Notes: a model not told the origin generated them from the letters alone. A stretch of DNA of 33,088 nt from an uncultured Agathobacter sp. (GCA_934359755.1 CAKRLV010000024.1:1-33088), one strand, 5' to 3'. Counted from the first letter of the stretch, positions 15,194 to 23,077 are shown. Translations and numbers: made by a program.

Positions 15194-17854
15194 ATGAACA
15201 TGAAAAAGCAGAACGTGAAAAATCCACTCAGAAAGCGAATCCTCAGAGAACTTAAAGGGGATTGGCGTAAGTATCTTGTTGTCAGCCTTTTCTTGATTTT
15301 AACTATAGGATTTGTATCGGGAATGTATGTTGCCAATGGCAGTATGATGCAATCCGCAGCCGAAGGCGTTAAGAAGTATAAGCTTGAGGATGGTCATTTT
15401 GAGACTAAGAAGAAGCTTGACACAGATACGTTAGCGGCAATTGAGACAGGGGAGAAAGCCGATGTAAAGCAATATTATCTTGATGAAGCAAAGAAGAAAC
15501 TCGATGAAAAGTTTGAAAGCAAATTCAAGAAAGAATTCACCAAGGAATTTGATGAGGAATTTGAGAAGAAGTTCGAAGAGCAGTTCGGTGAAGGTGCCAA
15601 AGACCAGCCAATGTTTGCTGATGCATACAAGGCTGCATATGACAAGGCATATGATGAAGCATACGATGAAGCGTATGATAAGGCATATGATGAGGCATGG
15701 AAGAAAGCCAAGGATAAGGTAGAGACTAAATTTAAGGAAGCAGAAGATAAGTACGAGTTAAACAATCCAGATTTTAAGGCAGTAACTACTAAGGTCTATG
15801 CAGACTTCTTTAGAAATGAGACAGAGGACAATAATAATGATGGCAAGTCAGATGGAACTGTCCGTGTTTATGCGAAGAATGAGGATATCAATCTTGCATG
15901 TGTTATCGATGGTAAGCTTCCTGAGTCAGCAAATGAAATCGCAGTCGACAGAATGCATGCTGACAATGTGGGCATGAAGGTCGGTGATGAAATCACTGTT
16001 GGCGGTGAGAAGTTTGAGATAGTTGGTCTTATTGCGTATGTGAATTATTCTACTCTTCATGAGAAGAATACAGACTTGATATTTGATGCGATTAAGTTCA
16101 ATGTAGCAATGGTTACAGATGAAGGATTTGAACGCCTGGGTGAGGCGATACATTATGCATATTCATGGAAATATGATGATGAAGTAGCAGATGAGATTGA
16201 GGAGAAAAAAGTATCTGATGATTTCCTGAAAGCACTCATCACACAGGTTGCCGTAAATGATAATGAACTTAAAGATTTCGTACCTGGATATGCAAACCAG
16301 GCAGTTCATTTTGCAACGGATGATATGGGTTCTGATGAAGCAATGGGTGGAGTTCTTTTAGATATTCTTATTGTGATTATTGCATTTATTTTTGCAATCA
16401 CGATCAGCAATACTATAGCTAAAGAATCATCAGCAATTGGAACACTTCGTGCGTCAGGATATACAAAGGCGGAACTTGTACGTCATTATATTTCAATGCC
16501 GGTAATAGTGACACTTATATCTGCAATCGTCGGAAATATTCTAGGATACACAGTCTTCAAGCAGGTGGTTGTTGGCATGTATTACAACAGCTACAGTCTT
16601 CCAACTTACGAGACTATATGGAATCCGGGAGCGTTTGTTAAGACAACACTCATTCCTGCAATTCTGATGTTTGTTGTTAACCTGATTGTAATTATAAGAA
16701 TGATGCAGCATACACCACTTCAGTTCTTACGCCATGATTTGAAGAAGGCAAAGCGCAAGAAGGCTATGAGGCTTCCGAGGTGGAGTTTCATTAACAGATT
16801 CAGACTTAGAATTATATTCCAGAATATACCAAATTATCTGGTGCTTTTCGCAGGTATTTTCTTTATCATGGTTATGCTTGCTATGGCTGTAGGCATGCCT
16901 TCTACACTTGATTATTATAAGAAAAATGCTACAAGTATGATGCTTGCAAAATACCAGTATATCCTTACAGATTATAAGGATAATGGCGACAGGATAATAG
17001 AGACAGATAATAAGGACGCAGAAGCCTTTGGCATGACTTCATTGCAGAAGAAGAGTGATGAAATTACCGAGGAAATATCTGTATACGGAATCAGCGATGA
17101 CAGCGATTATGTCAAGATAAAAGATCTTGCATCCCAGAAAGAGAATGAGGTTTACATATCAGAATCTTTCAGTGATAAGTATGATTTAAGTGTTGGTGAC
17201 AGCGTTTCTCTTGATGAGAAATATGAGAAGAAGCAGTACACATTCAAGGTCGCTGGAATATATGACAACAGCCTTAGTATATCGGTATTTATGTCACTTG
17301 ATAATTACAGAAAGGTATTTGATTTAGAGGATGATGAATTCTCAGGATATATGACAAATTCAAAGATTACAGACATCAGCAAAGATGAGATTGCGACAAT
17401 CATTACTAAGCGTGATATCACTAAGATGTGTGATCAGTTAGACCACTCAATGGGTTCATACATGACATATTTCCAGGTACTTTGCATATTGCTCTCGGCA
17501 GTAATGATTTATCTGCTCACAAAAATAATTATTGAGAAGAATGAGAATTCTATTTCTATGACAAAGATTCTTGGATATGATAATCGCGAGATTGCAGGAT
17601 TATATCTTTTCTCGACAACTATTGTGATGATAATAGCAGATATACTCAGTGTATTCCTTGGAGCACTTGTGATGGCACAGGCATGGAAAATTATCCTGTT
17701 TAGTTATTCTGGATGGTTCTCATTTGTAATTGAGCCAATAGGATATGTGAAAATGTTTGCATTTGTTATGATTGGATATCTGATTGTATTGTTCTTTGAC
17801 TTCCAGAGAATCAAGAAGATACCAATGGATCAGGCTCTCAAGAACGTATTGTAG
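15194..17854 (+). CDS. FtsX/MacB-like ABC permease with tetrapeptide-repeat extracytoplasmic helix
   Basis: About 886 residues. One N-terminal helix (about 20-42) leads to a long extracytoplasmic domain; three FtsX-type helices (about 375-500), one near 550-570, a second outer domain, and three C-terminal helices follow. The unusual part is two blocks of strict four-residue repeats: seven xxxF units (104-131, DEKF ESKF KKEF and so on) and seven A-Y/W-x-x units (144-171, AYDK AYDE AYDE). They should make long charged helices outside the membrane. Starts at 15179, 15194 or 15200 are possible; AAGGAG at 15184-15189 favours 15194 or 15200. Closed by a terminator at 17878. Substrate unknown. Confidence 0.85.
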   Translation: MNMKKQNVKNPLRKRILRELKGDWRKYLVVSLFLILTIGFVSGMYVANGSMMQSAAEGVKKYKLEDGHFETKKKLDTDTLAAIETGEKADVKQYYLDEAKKKLDEKFESKFKKEFTKEFDEEFEKKFEEQFGEGAKDQPMFADAYKAAYDKAYDEAYDEAYDKAYDEAWKKAKDKVETKFKEAEDKYELNNPDFKAVTTKVYADFFRNETEDNNNDGKSDGTVRVYAKNEDINLACVIDGKLPESANEIAVDRMHADNVGMKVGDEITVGGEKFEIVGLIAYVNYSTLHEKNTDLIFDAIKFNVAMVTDEGFERLGEAIHYAYSWKYDDEVADEIEEKKVSDDFLKALITQVAVNDNELKDFVPGYANQAVHFATDDMGSDEAMGGVLLDILIVIIAFIFAITISNTIAKESSAIGTLRASGYTKAELVRHYISMPVIVTLISAIVGNILGYTVFKQVVVGMYYNSYSLPTYETIWNPGAFVKTTLIPAILMFVVNLIVIIRMMQHTPLQFLRHDLKKAKRKKAMRLPRWSFINRFRLRIIFQNIPNYLVLFAGIFFIMVMLAMAVGMPSTLDYYKKNATSMMLAKYQYILTDYKDNGDRIIETDNKDAEAFGMTSLQKKSDEITEEISVYGISDDSDYVKIKDLASQKENEVYISESFSDKYDLSVGDSVSLDEKYEKKQYTFKVAGIYDNSLSISVFMSLDNYRKVFDLEDDEFSGYMTNSKITDISKDEIATIITKRDITKMCDQLDHSMGSYMTYFQVLCILLSAVMIYLLTKIIIEKNENSISMTKILGYDNREIAGLYLFSTTIVMIIADILSVFLGALVMAQAWKIILFSYSGWFSFVIEPIGYVKMFAFVMIGYLIVLFFDFQRIKKIPMDQALKNVL
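15503..15706 (+). repeat. two blocks of 12-bp coding repeats inside the permease gene
   Basis: Bases 15503-15586 encode seven consecutive tetrads ending in Phe; bases 15623-15706 encode seven tetrads beginning Ala-Tyr (last Ala-Trp). The DNA units of the second block (such as GCATATGATGAA) are near-identical 12-mers with mostly silent or D/E/K changes, as expected of recent tandem growth. The linker between blocks encodes GEGAKDQPMFAD. Confidence 0.85.
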
Positions 17855-17877
17855 AAAGTATATAATTAAATTTATTT

Positions 17878-17915
17878 AGGCATCAGACTATATTTTGGTC
17901 TGATGTCTTTCCTTT
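17878..17915 (+). terminator. terminator after the HMA-ABC operon
   Basis: GGCATCAGAC (17879-17888) pairs with GTCTGATGTC (17898-17907, one G-U pair) around a 9-base loop, followed by a TTTCCTTTT tail. It separates the ABC operon from the fur-like gene. Confidence 0.8.
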
Positions 17916-17967
17916 TACGGCTGGACTTTAAAAATAATGGTTTATTAGATGATATTGAGAAAATATC

Positions 17968-17996
17968 TTGACAAAAACAGTTAGTCGTACTAAACT
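17968..17996 (+). promoter_or_regulatory. promoter of the fur-like gene with TTAGT-ACTAA operator inside
   Basis: TTGACA (17968-17973), 17 bp, TAAACT (17991-17996). Within the spacer and -10 lies TTAGTCGTACTAA (17981-17993), a 5-bp-armed palindrome. A bound repressor would cover the -10 box. Confidence 0.55.
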
Positions 17997-18003
17997 CGAA
18001 TAT

Positions 18004-18019
18004 GTTAGAAGAAACTAAC
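18004..18019. promoter_or_regulatory. GTTAG-N6-CTAAC operator, copy at the fur-like gene
   Basis: GTTAG AAGAAA CTAAC lies at the expected transcription start, 10 bp after the TTAGT-ACTAA palindrome. The pair would make a tandem operator. Further down, CGTGACAGGTCACG (18078-18091) is a separate inverted repeat in the leader. Confidence 0.5.
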
Positions 18020-18146
18020 AATAACTTGTATAGGCTAATATAAGGTTGAACAAACTAATATTGTTGAGATATCTGACCGTGACAGGTCACGATTGCAGAA
18101 TTACATAATAAACGGGACTTGAAATGGATGTGAAAGGAGCTGAATC

Positions 18147-18620
18147 ATGAGGAGCGGTTTATTCAATAAGGAAGATAAACTTGTAGCAAATTATCACAGG
18201 ACTGAAATGCAAAAAGAAATCGTATTACAGCAGCTGAAGGAGAACGGATGCAGAATCACCAAGCAGAGAAAGATATTGCTTGATATTATTCTGCAGGAAG
18301 ATTGTGCAAGCTGTAAAGAGATTTATTATAAAGCTGTTGCCATAGACTCGTCTATTGGAGCTGCTACTGTTTACAGAATGGTCAATCTGTTAGAAGAAAT
18401 CGGTGCCATAAGCAGAAAGAACATGTACAGAATTTCATGTGGCATGGACTGCGGCAAAGAGGATGCATGTTTGATTGAACTTGATGACCAGAGCGTATGT
18501 AGATTGTCATCGAAGGAATGGTACAATGTAATCTCAGAAGGTCTTAGATGCTGCGGTTATGCGGGTGCACAGAAAGTTGCCAATGTGGTGGTTGAACCAT
18601 GCGTATCAGGGTGTAAATGA
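18147..18620 (+). CDS. Cys-rich Fur-family regulator (variant metal site)
   Basis: A 157-residue Fur-family protein. The DNA-binding half is typical (RITKQRKILLDIILQ; recognition region GAATVYRMVNLLEEIGAISR, about 71-90). The second half is not: the HHHxHxxC stretch and paired CxxC zinc site of normal Fur are missing, and instead 11 cysteines are spread through the protein (35, 53, 56, 98, 102, 108, 118, 135, 136, 152, 156). It may therefore sense metal or redox state through Cys thiolates. AAAGGAG with 7-base spacing sets ATG 18147. It stands before the FezA/FezB-like pair and behind two TTAG-CTAA operators, so autoregulation is likely. A Fur, Zur or PerR name is not justified. Confidence 0.82.
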   Translation: MRSGLFNKEDKLVANYHRTEMQKEIVLQQLKENGCRITKQRKILLDIILQEDCASCKEIYYKAVAIDSSIGAATVYRMVNLLEEIGAISRKNMYRISCGMDCGKEDACLIELDDQSVCRLSSKEWYNVISEGLRCCGYAGAQKVANVVVEPCVSGCK

Positions 18621-18691
18621 TAAAATTTATCAATAGGGAAAATGTACTGGAAATTATAAATGGAACTGTATAATATTTATCTATAGATTAA

Positions 18692-18787
18692 TATAATTGT
18701 TCAAATCGTAACTAGTCAGCTCCCCTTAGAATAAGGGAATCAGAATCGTCATGCTTGCATGTAAGAGGATGGGGGCTGAACAGTTAC
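18692..18787 (+). ncRNA. structured 5' leader RNA, candidate riboswitch or metal-responsive element
   Basis: A TATAAT box (18692-18697) stands just before an 80-base structured leader (18708-18787). Outer stem GTAACT (18708-18713) pairs with AGTTAC (18782-18787). After a 2x2 internal loop, TCAGC (18716-18720) pairs with GCTGA (18775-18779) and the CCCC next to it can pair with the GGGG. Inside are two hairpins: CCCTT/AAGGG (about 18723-18737) and CATG/CATG (about 18750-18761). The gene start follows at 18822. A three-way junction before a metal-ATPase operon recalls NiCo/czcD-type riboswitches, but I could not match their conserved bases, so the class is left open. Confidence 0.55.
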
Positions 18788-18821
18788 AGTTTGAGAATAG
18801 ATACATATGGAGGTACTGACG

Positions 18822-19145
18822 ATGAAGAACATTTTCAAGAAAATTGACCCTAAGAAGACTGGTATCTTTGCTGCAGGTGTTTTATTTGGAACAGCTGGAA
18901 TTAAAGTTTTATCTAGTAAAGATGCGAAGAAAGCATATACACAGTGTACAGCAGCCGTACTTCGTGCGAAGGAATGCGTAATGAAGACCGTTTCCAACAT
19001 TCAGGAGAATGCTGGTGATATCTATGCTGAGGCTCAGCAGATTAATGATGACAGAGCTCAGGCAGCTGAGGAATTTGTTGACGAGAGTGAGAACACAGAG
19101 GCTAAAGAAGCAGTAGAAGATGAGACTGCAGCAAGTGAAGAATAA
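18822..19145 (+). CDS. FezA-like small membrane protein (DUF6110-type)
   Basis: A 107-residue protein. A basic N-terminus (MKNIFKKIDPKK) precedes a Gly/Ala-rich helix (about 13-30, TGIFAAGVLFGTAGIKVL) with GxxxG-like spacing suited to helix packing. A helical middle with two cysteines (TQCTAAVLRAKEC) and a very acidic tail (about 70-107) follow. TGGAGG at 18808-18813 places the start at 18822. From memory it resembles proteins annotated DUF6110 beside P1B ATPases in clostridia. In C. difficile a small membrane protein (FezA) next to a P1B-6 ATPase (FezB) is needed to build iron-storing ferrosomes; gene order and size fit, but homology to FezA is inference. Confidence 0.7.
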   Translation: MKNIFKKIDPKKTGIFAAGVLFGTAGIKVLSSKDAKKAYTQCTAAVLRAKECVMKTVSNIQENAGDIYAEAQQINDDRAQAAEEFVDESENTEAKEAVEDETAASEE

Positions 19146-19154
19146 TTTGGGATG

Positions 19155-19181
19155 AACACCTGCAATATTGCAGGTGTTTTC
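19155..19181 (+). terminator. intercistronic hairpin, possible attenuator
   Basis: AACACCTGCAAT (19155-19166) and ATTGCAGGTGTT (19167-19178) are perfect complements followed by TTTT. The hairpin lies between the small membrane-protein gene and the P-type ATPase, so it likely ends part of the transcripts or stabilises the upstream message, making the small protein more abundant than the ATPase. It also shows that the ATG at 19152 is not the ATPase start. Confidence 0.65.
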
Positions 19182-19211
19182 GACGTATTAAAGGAAGAAA
19201 GGACTCTTGTT

Positions 19212-21302
19212 ATGAGATTTCAAATTCTGCATGAGATAAAAGGCCGAATGAGAATACATGTGGCTCAGAAGTACATGACAGATGAACAGGCAGAAGCATT
19301 ACAGTACTTTTTGAATCAGCATGATGCGATTATAAGTGCAAAAGTATACGAAAGAACACATGATGTGGTTATATGCTATGAGGGGGATAGAAATATTCCA
19401 GTTTCCCTTATGCAGAAAGCTTCGTATGAAAATATAGAGGTTCCAGCCTCTGTTTTAGAGACGTCAGGAAGAGTGACGAACCGCAAATATCAGGACGAGC
19501 TGGTGCAAAAAGTTATGCTCAGATATGCAAGTAAGCTATTTATACCATATCCTATCAGATGTGCAGTAACCGCAGTTAAATCAACCAAATATATCTGGAA
19601 AGCTATATGCTCTTTGATGAAGGGCAGGATAGAAGTGGCTCTTTTAGACGGAGTAGCTATTGGAGTGTCGGTATTCCGCGGAGATATGGACACGGCAAGT
19701 TCTGTCATGTTCCTGCTTAGTGTAGGTGAGACATTAGAGGAGTGGACACACAAGAAGTCAGTAGATGATCTTGCAAGGAGTATGTCGCTTAACGTCAGCA
19801 AAGTATGGATGACAGCTGATGGAAAAGAAATTCTTGTAGATGCGGACAAGATTCAGGCTGACGATTTGGTTGTAGTTCATATGGGTAATGTTATCCCGTT
19901 TGACGGTGCTGTAGTAGATGGTGAGGGAATGGTCAATCAGGCATCTCTCACAGGAGAATCTCTGCCGGTTGAGAAGAAGAAAGACAGCTATGTATATGCT
20001 GGAACAGTACTTGAGGAGGGCGAACTTGTAATTCAGGTCAAAGTGACATCAGGATCTACCAGATATGAGAAGATAGTCACAATGATAGAAGAGACTGAGA
20101 AGCTTAAATCAGGGATGGAAAGCAGGGCAGAGCACCTTGCAGACAGACTTGTACCATACACACTTCTTGGAACAGGACTTGTATATGGACTTACGAGAAA
20201 TGCCACAAAAGCACTGTCTGTACTTATGGTAGATTTCTCGTGTGCGCTCAAGCTTGCAATGCCAATCACTGTACTTGCGGCTATCAAGGAGGCCACCAGA
20301 CATCATATAACAGTTAAAGGTGGAAAATTCTTAGAGAAGGTTGCCGAAGCAGATACTATTATTTTTGACAAGACAGGTACACTTACAAAGGCGCAGCCTA
20401 TAGTAAGAGAAGTCGTATCATTTAATGGTGATGATTCGGATGAATTACTCAGACTTGCAGCATGTCTGGAAGAACATTTCCCTCATTCTATGGCGAAGGC
20501 TGTAGTAGAAGCCGCCAGAGAAAAAGGATTAATCCATGAGGAAAATCATTCTAAGGTTGAGTATATTGTCGCACACGGAATTTCTTCGCGTGTTGCAGGC
20601 AGAAAAGTCATAATAGGAAGCTATCATTTCGTATTTGAGGATGAGGGCTGTTCAATTCCGGATGGAATGGAGGATAGGTTCGAGAGTCTTCCAGAGGATT
20701 GTTCACACCTGTACCTTGCCATGGAAGGAAAACTTGCAGCAGTTATCTGCATATCAGATCCTATAAGACGGGAGGCACCAGCTGTCGTTGAGATGCTTAG
20801 AAATCAGGGATTTACTAAGCTTGTAATAATGACTGGTGACAGTGAGAGAACTGCGGCGGCAGTCGCAGAGAAAATCGGCGTAGATGAATATTACTCTGAA
20901 GTTCTTCCGGAGGACAAGGCCGCATATGTAGAGCATGAGCATGAACTTGGAAGAAACGTAATAATGATTGGAGATGGAGTAAACGATTCTCCTGCATTAT
21001 CTGCAGCAGACGTTGGAATTGCAATTAGTGATGGAGCACAGATTGCAAGAGAAGTTGCCGACATTACAATAGAAGCCGACAATCTATATGAATTAGTTGC
21101 TCTCAGAGAAATCAGCAGAAAACTTGTGAGCAGGATTCACAAGAATTATGTGAGAATTGTTGGGATAAATTCAGGATTGATAATGCTTGGCGTAGCTGGT
21201 GTAATAATGCCAACAACTTCTGCGTTACTTCATAATACATCTACCATTGCAATAAGCATGAATGGTATGTGTGGCTGGAAAATAGATACTGTAAATGAAT
21301 AG
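19212..21302 (+). CDS. P1B-type metal ATPase, FezB-like (non-CPx transmembrane motif)
   Basis: A 696-residue heavy-metal P-type ATPase. Residues 1-75 form an HMA-like fold without CxxC (FQILHEIKGRMRIHV). The actuator has TGES (Thr247); the phosphorylated Asp386 is in DKTGTLT; the hinge GDGVNDSPA is at 587-595. Where ordinary P1B pumps have CPC in the membrane helix, this one has DFSCALKLAMP (Ser343, Cys344), so the CPx proline is lost. That type of motif and the company of a small Gly/Ala membrane protein point to the P1B-6 group, which includes FezB of ferrosomes. Start ATG 19212 (AAAGG upstream) is preferred over 19152, whose extra codons cover a hairpin. Iron is the likely substrate; another metal is possible. 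Confidence 0.85.
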   Translation: MRFQILHEIKGRMRIHVAQKYMTDEQAEALQYFLNQHDAIISAKVYERTHDVVICYEGDRNIPVSLMQKASYENIEVPASVLETSGRVTNRKYQDELVQKVMLRYASKLFIPYPIRCAVTAVKSTKYIWKAICSLMKGRIEVALLDGVAIGVSVFRGDMDTASSVMFLLSVGETLEEWTHKKSVDDLARSMSLNVSKVWMTADGKEILVDADKIQADDLVVVHMGNVIPFDGAVVDGEGMVNQASLTGESLPVEKKKDSYVYAGTVLEEGELVIQVKVTSGSTRYEKIVTMIEETEKLKSGMESRAEHLADRLVPYTLLGTGLVYGLTRNATKALSVLMVDFSCALKLAMPITVLAAIKEATRHHITVKGGKFLEKVAEADTIIFDKTGTLTKAQPIVREVVSFNGDDSDELLRLAACLEEHFPHSMAKAVVEAAREKGLIHEENHSKVEYIVAHGISSRVAGRKVIIGSYHFVFEDEGCSIPDGMEDRFESLPEDCSHLYLAMEGKLAAVICISDPIRREAPAVVEMLRNQGFTKLVIMTGDSERTAAAVAEKIGVDEYYSEVLPEDKAAYVEHEHELGRNVIMIGDGVNDSPALSAADVGIAISDGAQIAREVADITIEADNLYELVALREISRKLVSRIHKNYVRIVGINSGLIMLGVAGVIMPTTSALLHNTSTIAISMNGMCGWKIDTVNE

Positions 21303-21400
21303 AAGCCGGTCAATATATGCTATAGAGAACTATATAGAGAACTGTGTTAATAATAAATTTATAAATTTAATAATTGATTATTAAAGTTTATAAAAAGTTA

Positions 21401-21442
21401 TTAGCACTCCATCTTGACGAGTGCTAATAATGGTGCTATAAC
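21401..21442 (+). promoter_or_regulatory. perfect CIRCE operator (HrcA site) overlapping the hsp20 promoter
   Basis: TTAGCACTC (21401-21409), 9 bp, GAGTGCTAA (21419-21427) is an exact CIRCE element. Its spacer holds the -35 TTGACG (21414-21419), and TATAAC (21437-21442) follows after 17 bp. HrcA bound here would block polymerase, so the Hsp20-DnaJ unit should be heat-shock controlled. Confidence 0.93.
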
Positions 21443-21499
21443 ATAATCAGACAAGGAAACAAGGTCAAAGAAATTGAACAGAGAAAGGGAGGATGACTT

Positions 21500-21976
21500 A
21501 TGTTGATGCCTAGTTTATTCTATGATGATTTTAATTTATTTGATGATGTTTTTGGAGGTCCTTGGTTTGATAATAGAGAAGTCAAGAATGCGCAGAAGAA
21601 GCTCTATGGTCATAACGCAAAGAATATGATGAGCACAGATATAAAAGAAACAGAAGACAGCTACGAGATGGTAGTTGACCTTCCAGGTTTTAAGAAAGAT
21701 GAGATATCTGTTGAATTAGATAATGGATACCTGACAATTAGCGCAGCCAAAGGACTTGAAGAAGACGAAGCTGAATCAGAGAAAGCTAAGAAACAGGGTA
21801 GATATATCAGAAAAGAGAGATATAGCGGTGAGTATAAGAGAAGCTTTTATGTAGGCGAGTATCTCACACAGGAGGATATTAAGGCGAAGTTCAAGCATGG
21901 ACTTCTTACACTTGATATTCCTAAAAAGGAAGCACCTGAGGTTGCGGCCAACAAATATATATCTATAGAAGGATAA
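21500..21976 (+). CDS. small heat-shock protein (Hsp20 / alpha-crystallin)
   Basis: A 158-residue Hsp20. A short N-terminal arm (MLMPSLFYDDFNLFDDVFG) precedes the alpha-crystallin domain (about 45-145), with DIKETEDSYEMVVDLPGFKKDEISVEL and the closing motif AKFKHGLLTLDIPKKE. It is an ATP-independent holdase that binds unfolding proteins. GGGAGG upstream sets ATG 21500. Driven by the CIRCE promoter and followed by a weak hairpin (21983-22015), then the DnaJ-type gene, so both belong to the HrcA response. Confidence 0.93.
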   Translation: MLMPSLFYDDFNLFDDVFGGPWFDNREVKNAQKKLYGHNAKNMMSTDIKETEDSYEMVVDLPGFKKDEISVELDNGYLTISAAKGLEEDEAESEKAKKQGRYIRKERYSGEYKRSFYVGEYLTQEDIKAKFKHGLLTLDIPKKEAPEVAANKYISIEG

Positions 21977-21982
21977 TTGCTT

Positions 21983-22015
21983 AAGCTTGCTGCCTTAGGG
22001 TGGCAGGCTTTTTGA
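21983..22015 (+). terminator. imperfect hairpin between hsp20 and the dnaJ-type gene
   Basis: AAGCTTGCTGCC and GGCAGGCTTTTT pair with a small bulge around TTAGGGT, followed by five T. Probably a partial terminator that lowers expression of the downstream co-chaperone. Confidence 0.55.
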
Positions 22016-22066
22016 TTTTGCAGGAAATTGCTATGCGTAAGACAGATATGAAAAGAGGTGAGAGCT

Positions 22067-23038
22067 ATGGCGAAAAGAGATTACTATGATGTATTAGGTG
22101 TTCAGAAAAAGGCTAGTGACCAGGAACTGAAAAAAGCGTACAGAAAGCTTGCTAAGAAGTATCATCCAGACACGAATCCTGGTGATAAAAATGCGGAAGT
22201 AATGTTTAAGGAAGTAACGGAAGCATATAATGTTCTGTCAGACAAAGAAAAAAGAAAGCTGTACGATCAGTTCGGACATGCTGCATTTGATGGAAGTATG
22301 GGCAGCAATCCAGAAGATTTTGCAAGAAATTATGGAAATGGTGGTCCATTTTATCGAACCAGTTATGGAAGCAAAGGCTCAGACGGAATGCACAGCGAAT
22401 TCTATTATGATGAAAATTATAGTGGAAATATGGATGACATGTTCGAGGATATGTTTGGCAGCTTTTTTAAGAATGGTAAAAAGAGCAGCGGATTTGGCTC
22501 ACAGATGCATTTTGATTTCGGAGGAAACCCACCAACGGATACAACTAGCGAGTTGACAGTATCTTTCAAGGAAGCAGCACTTGGCTGTACTAAGAGAATA
22601 TCATTTAACGATGCAGGCATTGGTTCACTTGAAGTAACTATCCCGGCAGGAATTGGTGAGGGGCAGAGTATACGATTAAAGGGCAAAGGCAGGAATGGTG
22701 ATTTGCTTATTAAGATACATATTCGTGAAGATCGTAAGTTCAGTCGCGATGGAAAAGATGTTTACACAACAAAAAATATACCATTTACAACAGCGGCTTT
22801 AGGTGGGGAGGTAAACGTAGATACTCTTTACGGAGTTGTTCGCTGCATGGTTCCGGCAGGAAGCCGGAGTGGAAGTAAATTACGTCTGAAAAATAAAGGA
22901 ATTGTGTCTATGAAGAATAAGAACATATATGGCGATGAGTATGTTGTTCTTGAGATAGATGTTCCGAAGAACCTTACGGAGCGTGAGAAAACACTTCTTA
23001 AGGAATTGGAGCAGATTGAGGCAAGAAAAACTGCGTGA
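22067..23038 (+). CDS. DnaJ-type co-chaperone without zinc fingers (CbpA-like)
   Basis: A 323-residue J-domain protein. J domain 1-68 with the HPD motif at 33-35 (KYHPDTNPGD), a Gly/Ser/Met-rich linker (about 70-150), and the C-terminal substrate-binding barrels (about 155-315, LTVSFKEAALGCTK, IPAGIGEGQSIRLKGKG, VPAGSRSGSKLRLKNKG). The four CxxCxGxG zinc-finger repeats of true DnaJ are absent, so this is the CbpA/type II form. ATG 22067 is preferred over GTG 22058 because AGAGGTG lies just before it. It works with DnaK (not in the window) and, being beside Hsp20, helps to refold proteins held by it. Confidence 0.9.
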   Translation: MAKRDYYDVLGVQKKASDQELKKAYRKLAKKYHPDTNPGDKNAEVMFKEVTEAYNVLSDKEKRKLYDQFGHAAFDGSMGSNPEDFARNYGNGGPFYRTSYGSKGSDGMHSEFYYDENYSGNMDDMFEDMFGSFFKNGKKSSGFGSQMHFDFGGNPPTDTTSELTVSFKEAALGCTKRISFNDAGIGSLEVTIPAGIGEGQSIRLKGKGRNGDLLIKIHIREDRKFSRDGKDVYTTKNIPFTTAALGGEVNVDTLYGVVRCMVPAGSRSGSKLRLKNKGIVSMKNKNIYGDEYVVLEIDVPKNLTEREKTLLKELEQIEARKTA

Positions 23039-23077
23039 TACTTAATTAATGCATCAAATTTCTGTTTGTCGATGTAC

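Noticed and set aside
15475..15765. Antisense ORF of 96 codons opposite the permease repeats
   Set aside because: Low-complexity Ser/Ala/Tyr product that only mirrors the 12-bp repeats on the coding strand.
18708..18787. Firm call of a NiCo/czcD or Mn riboswitch
   Set aside because: The position fits, but I could not match the conserved junction bases; left as an unclassified structured leader.
19152..19211. Upstream start of the P-type ATPase at ATG 19152
   Set aside because: The added codons are made of a terminator-like hairpin and lack a ribosome-binding site; ATG 19212 matches the domain start.
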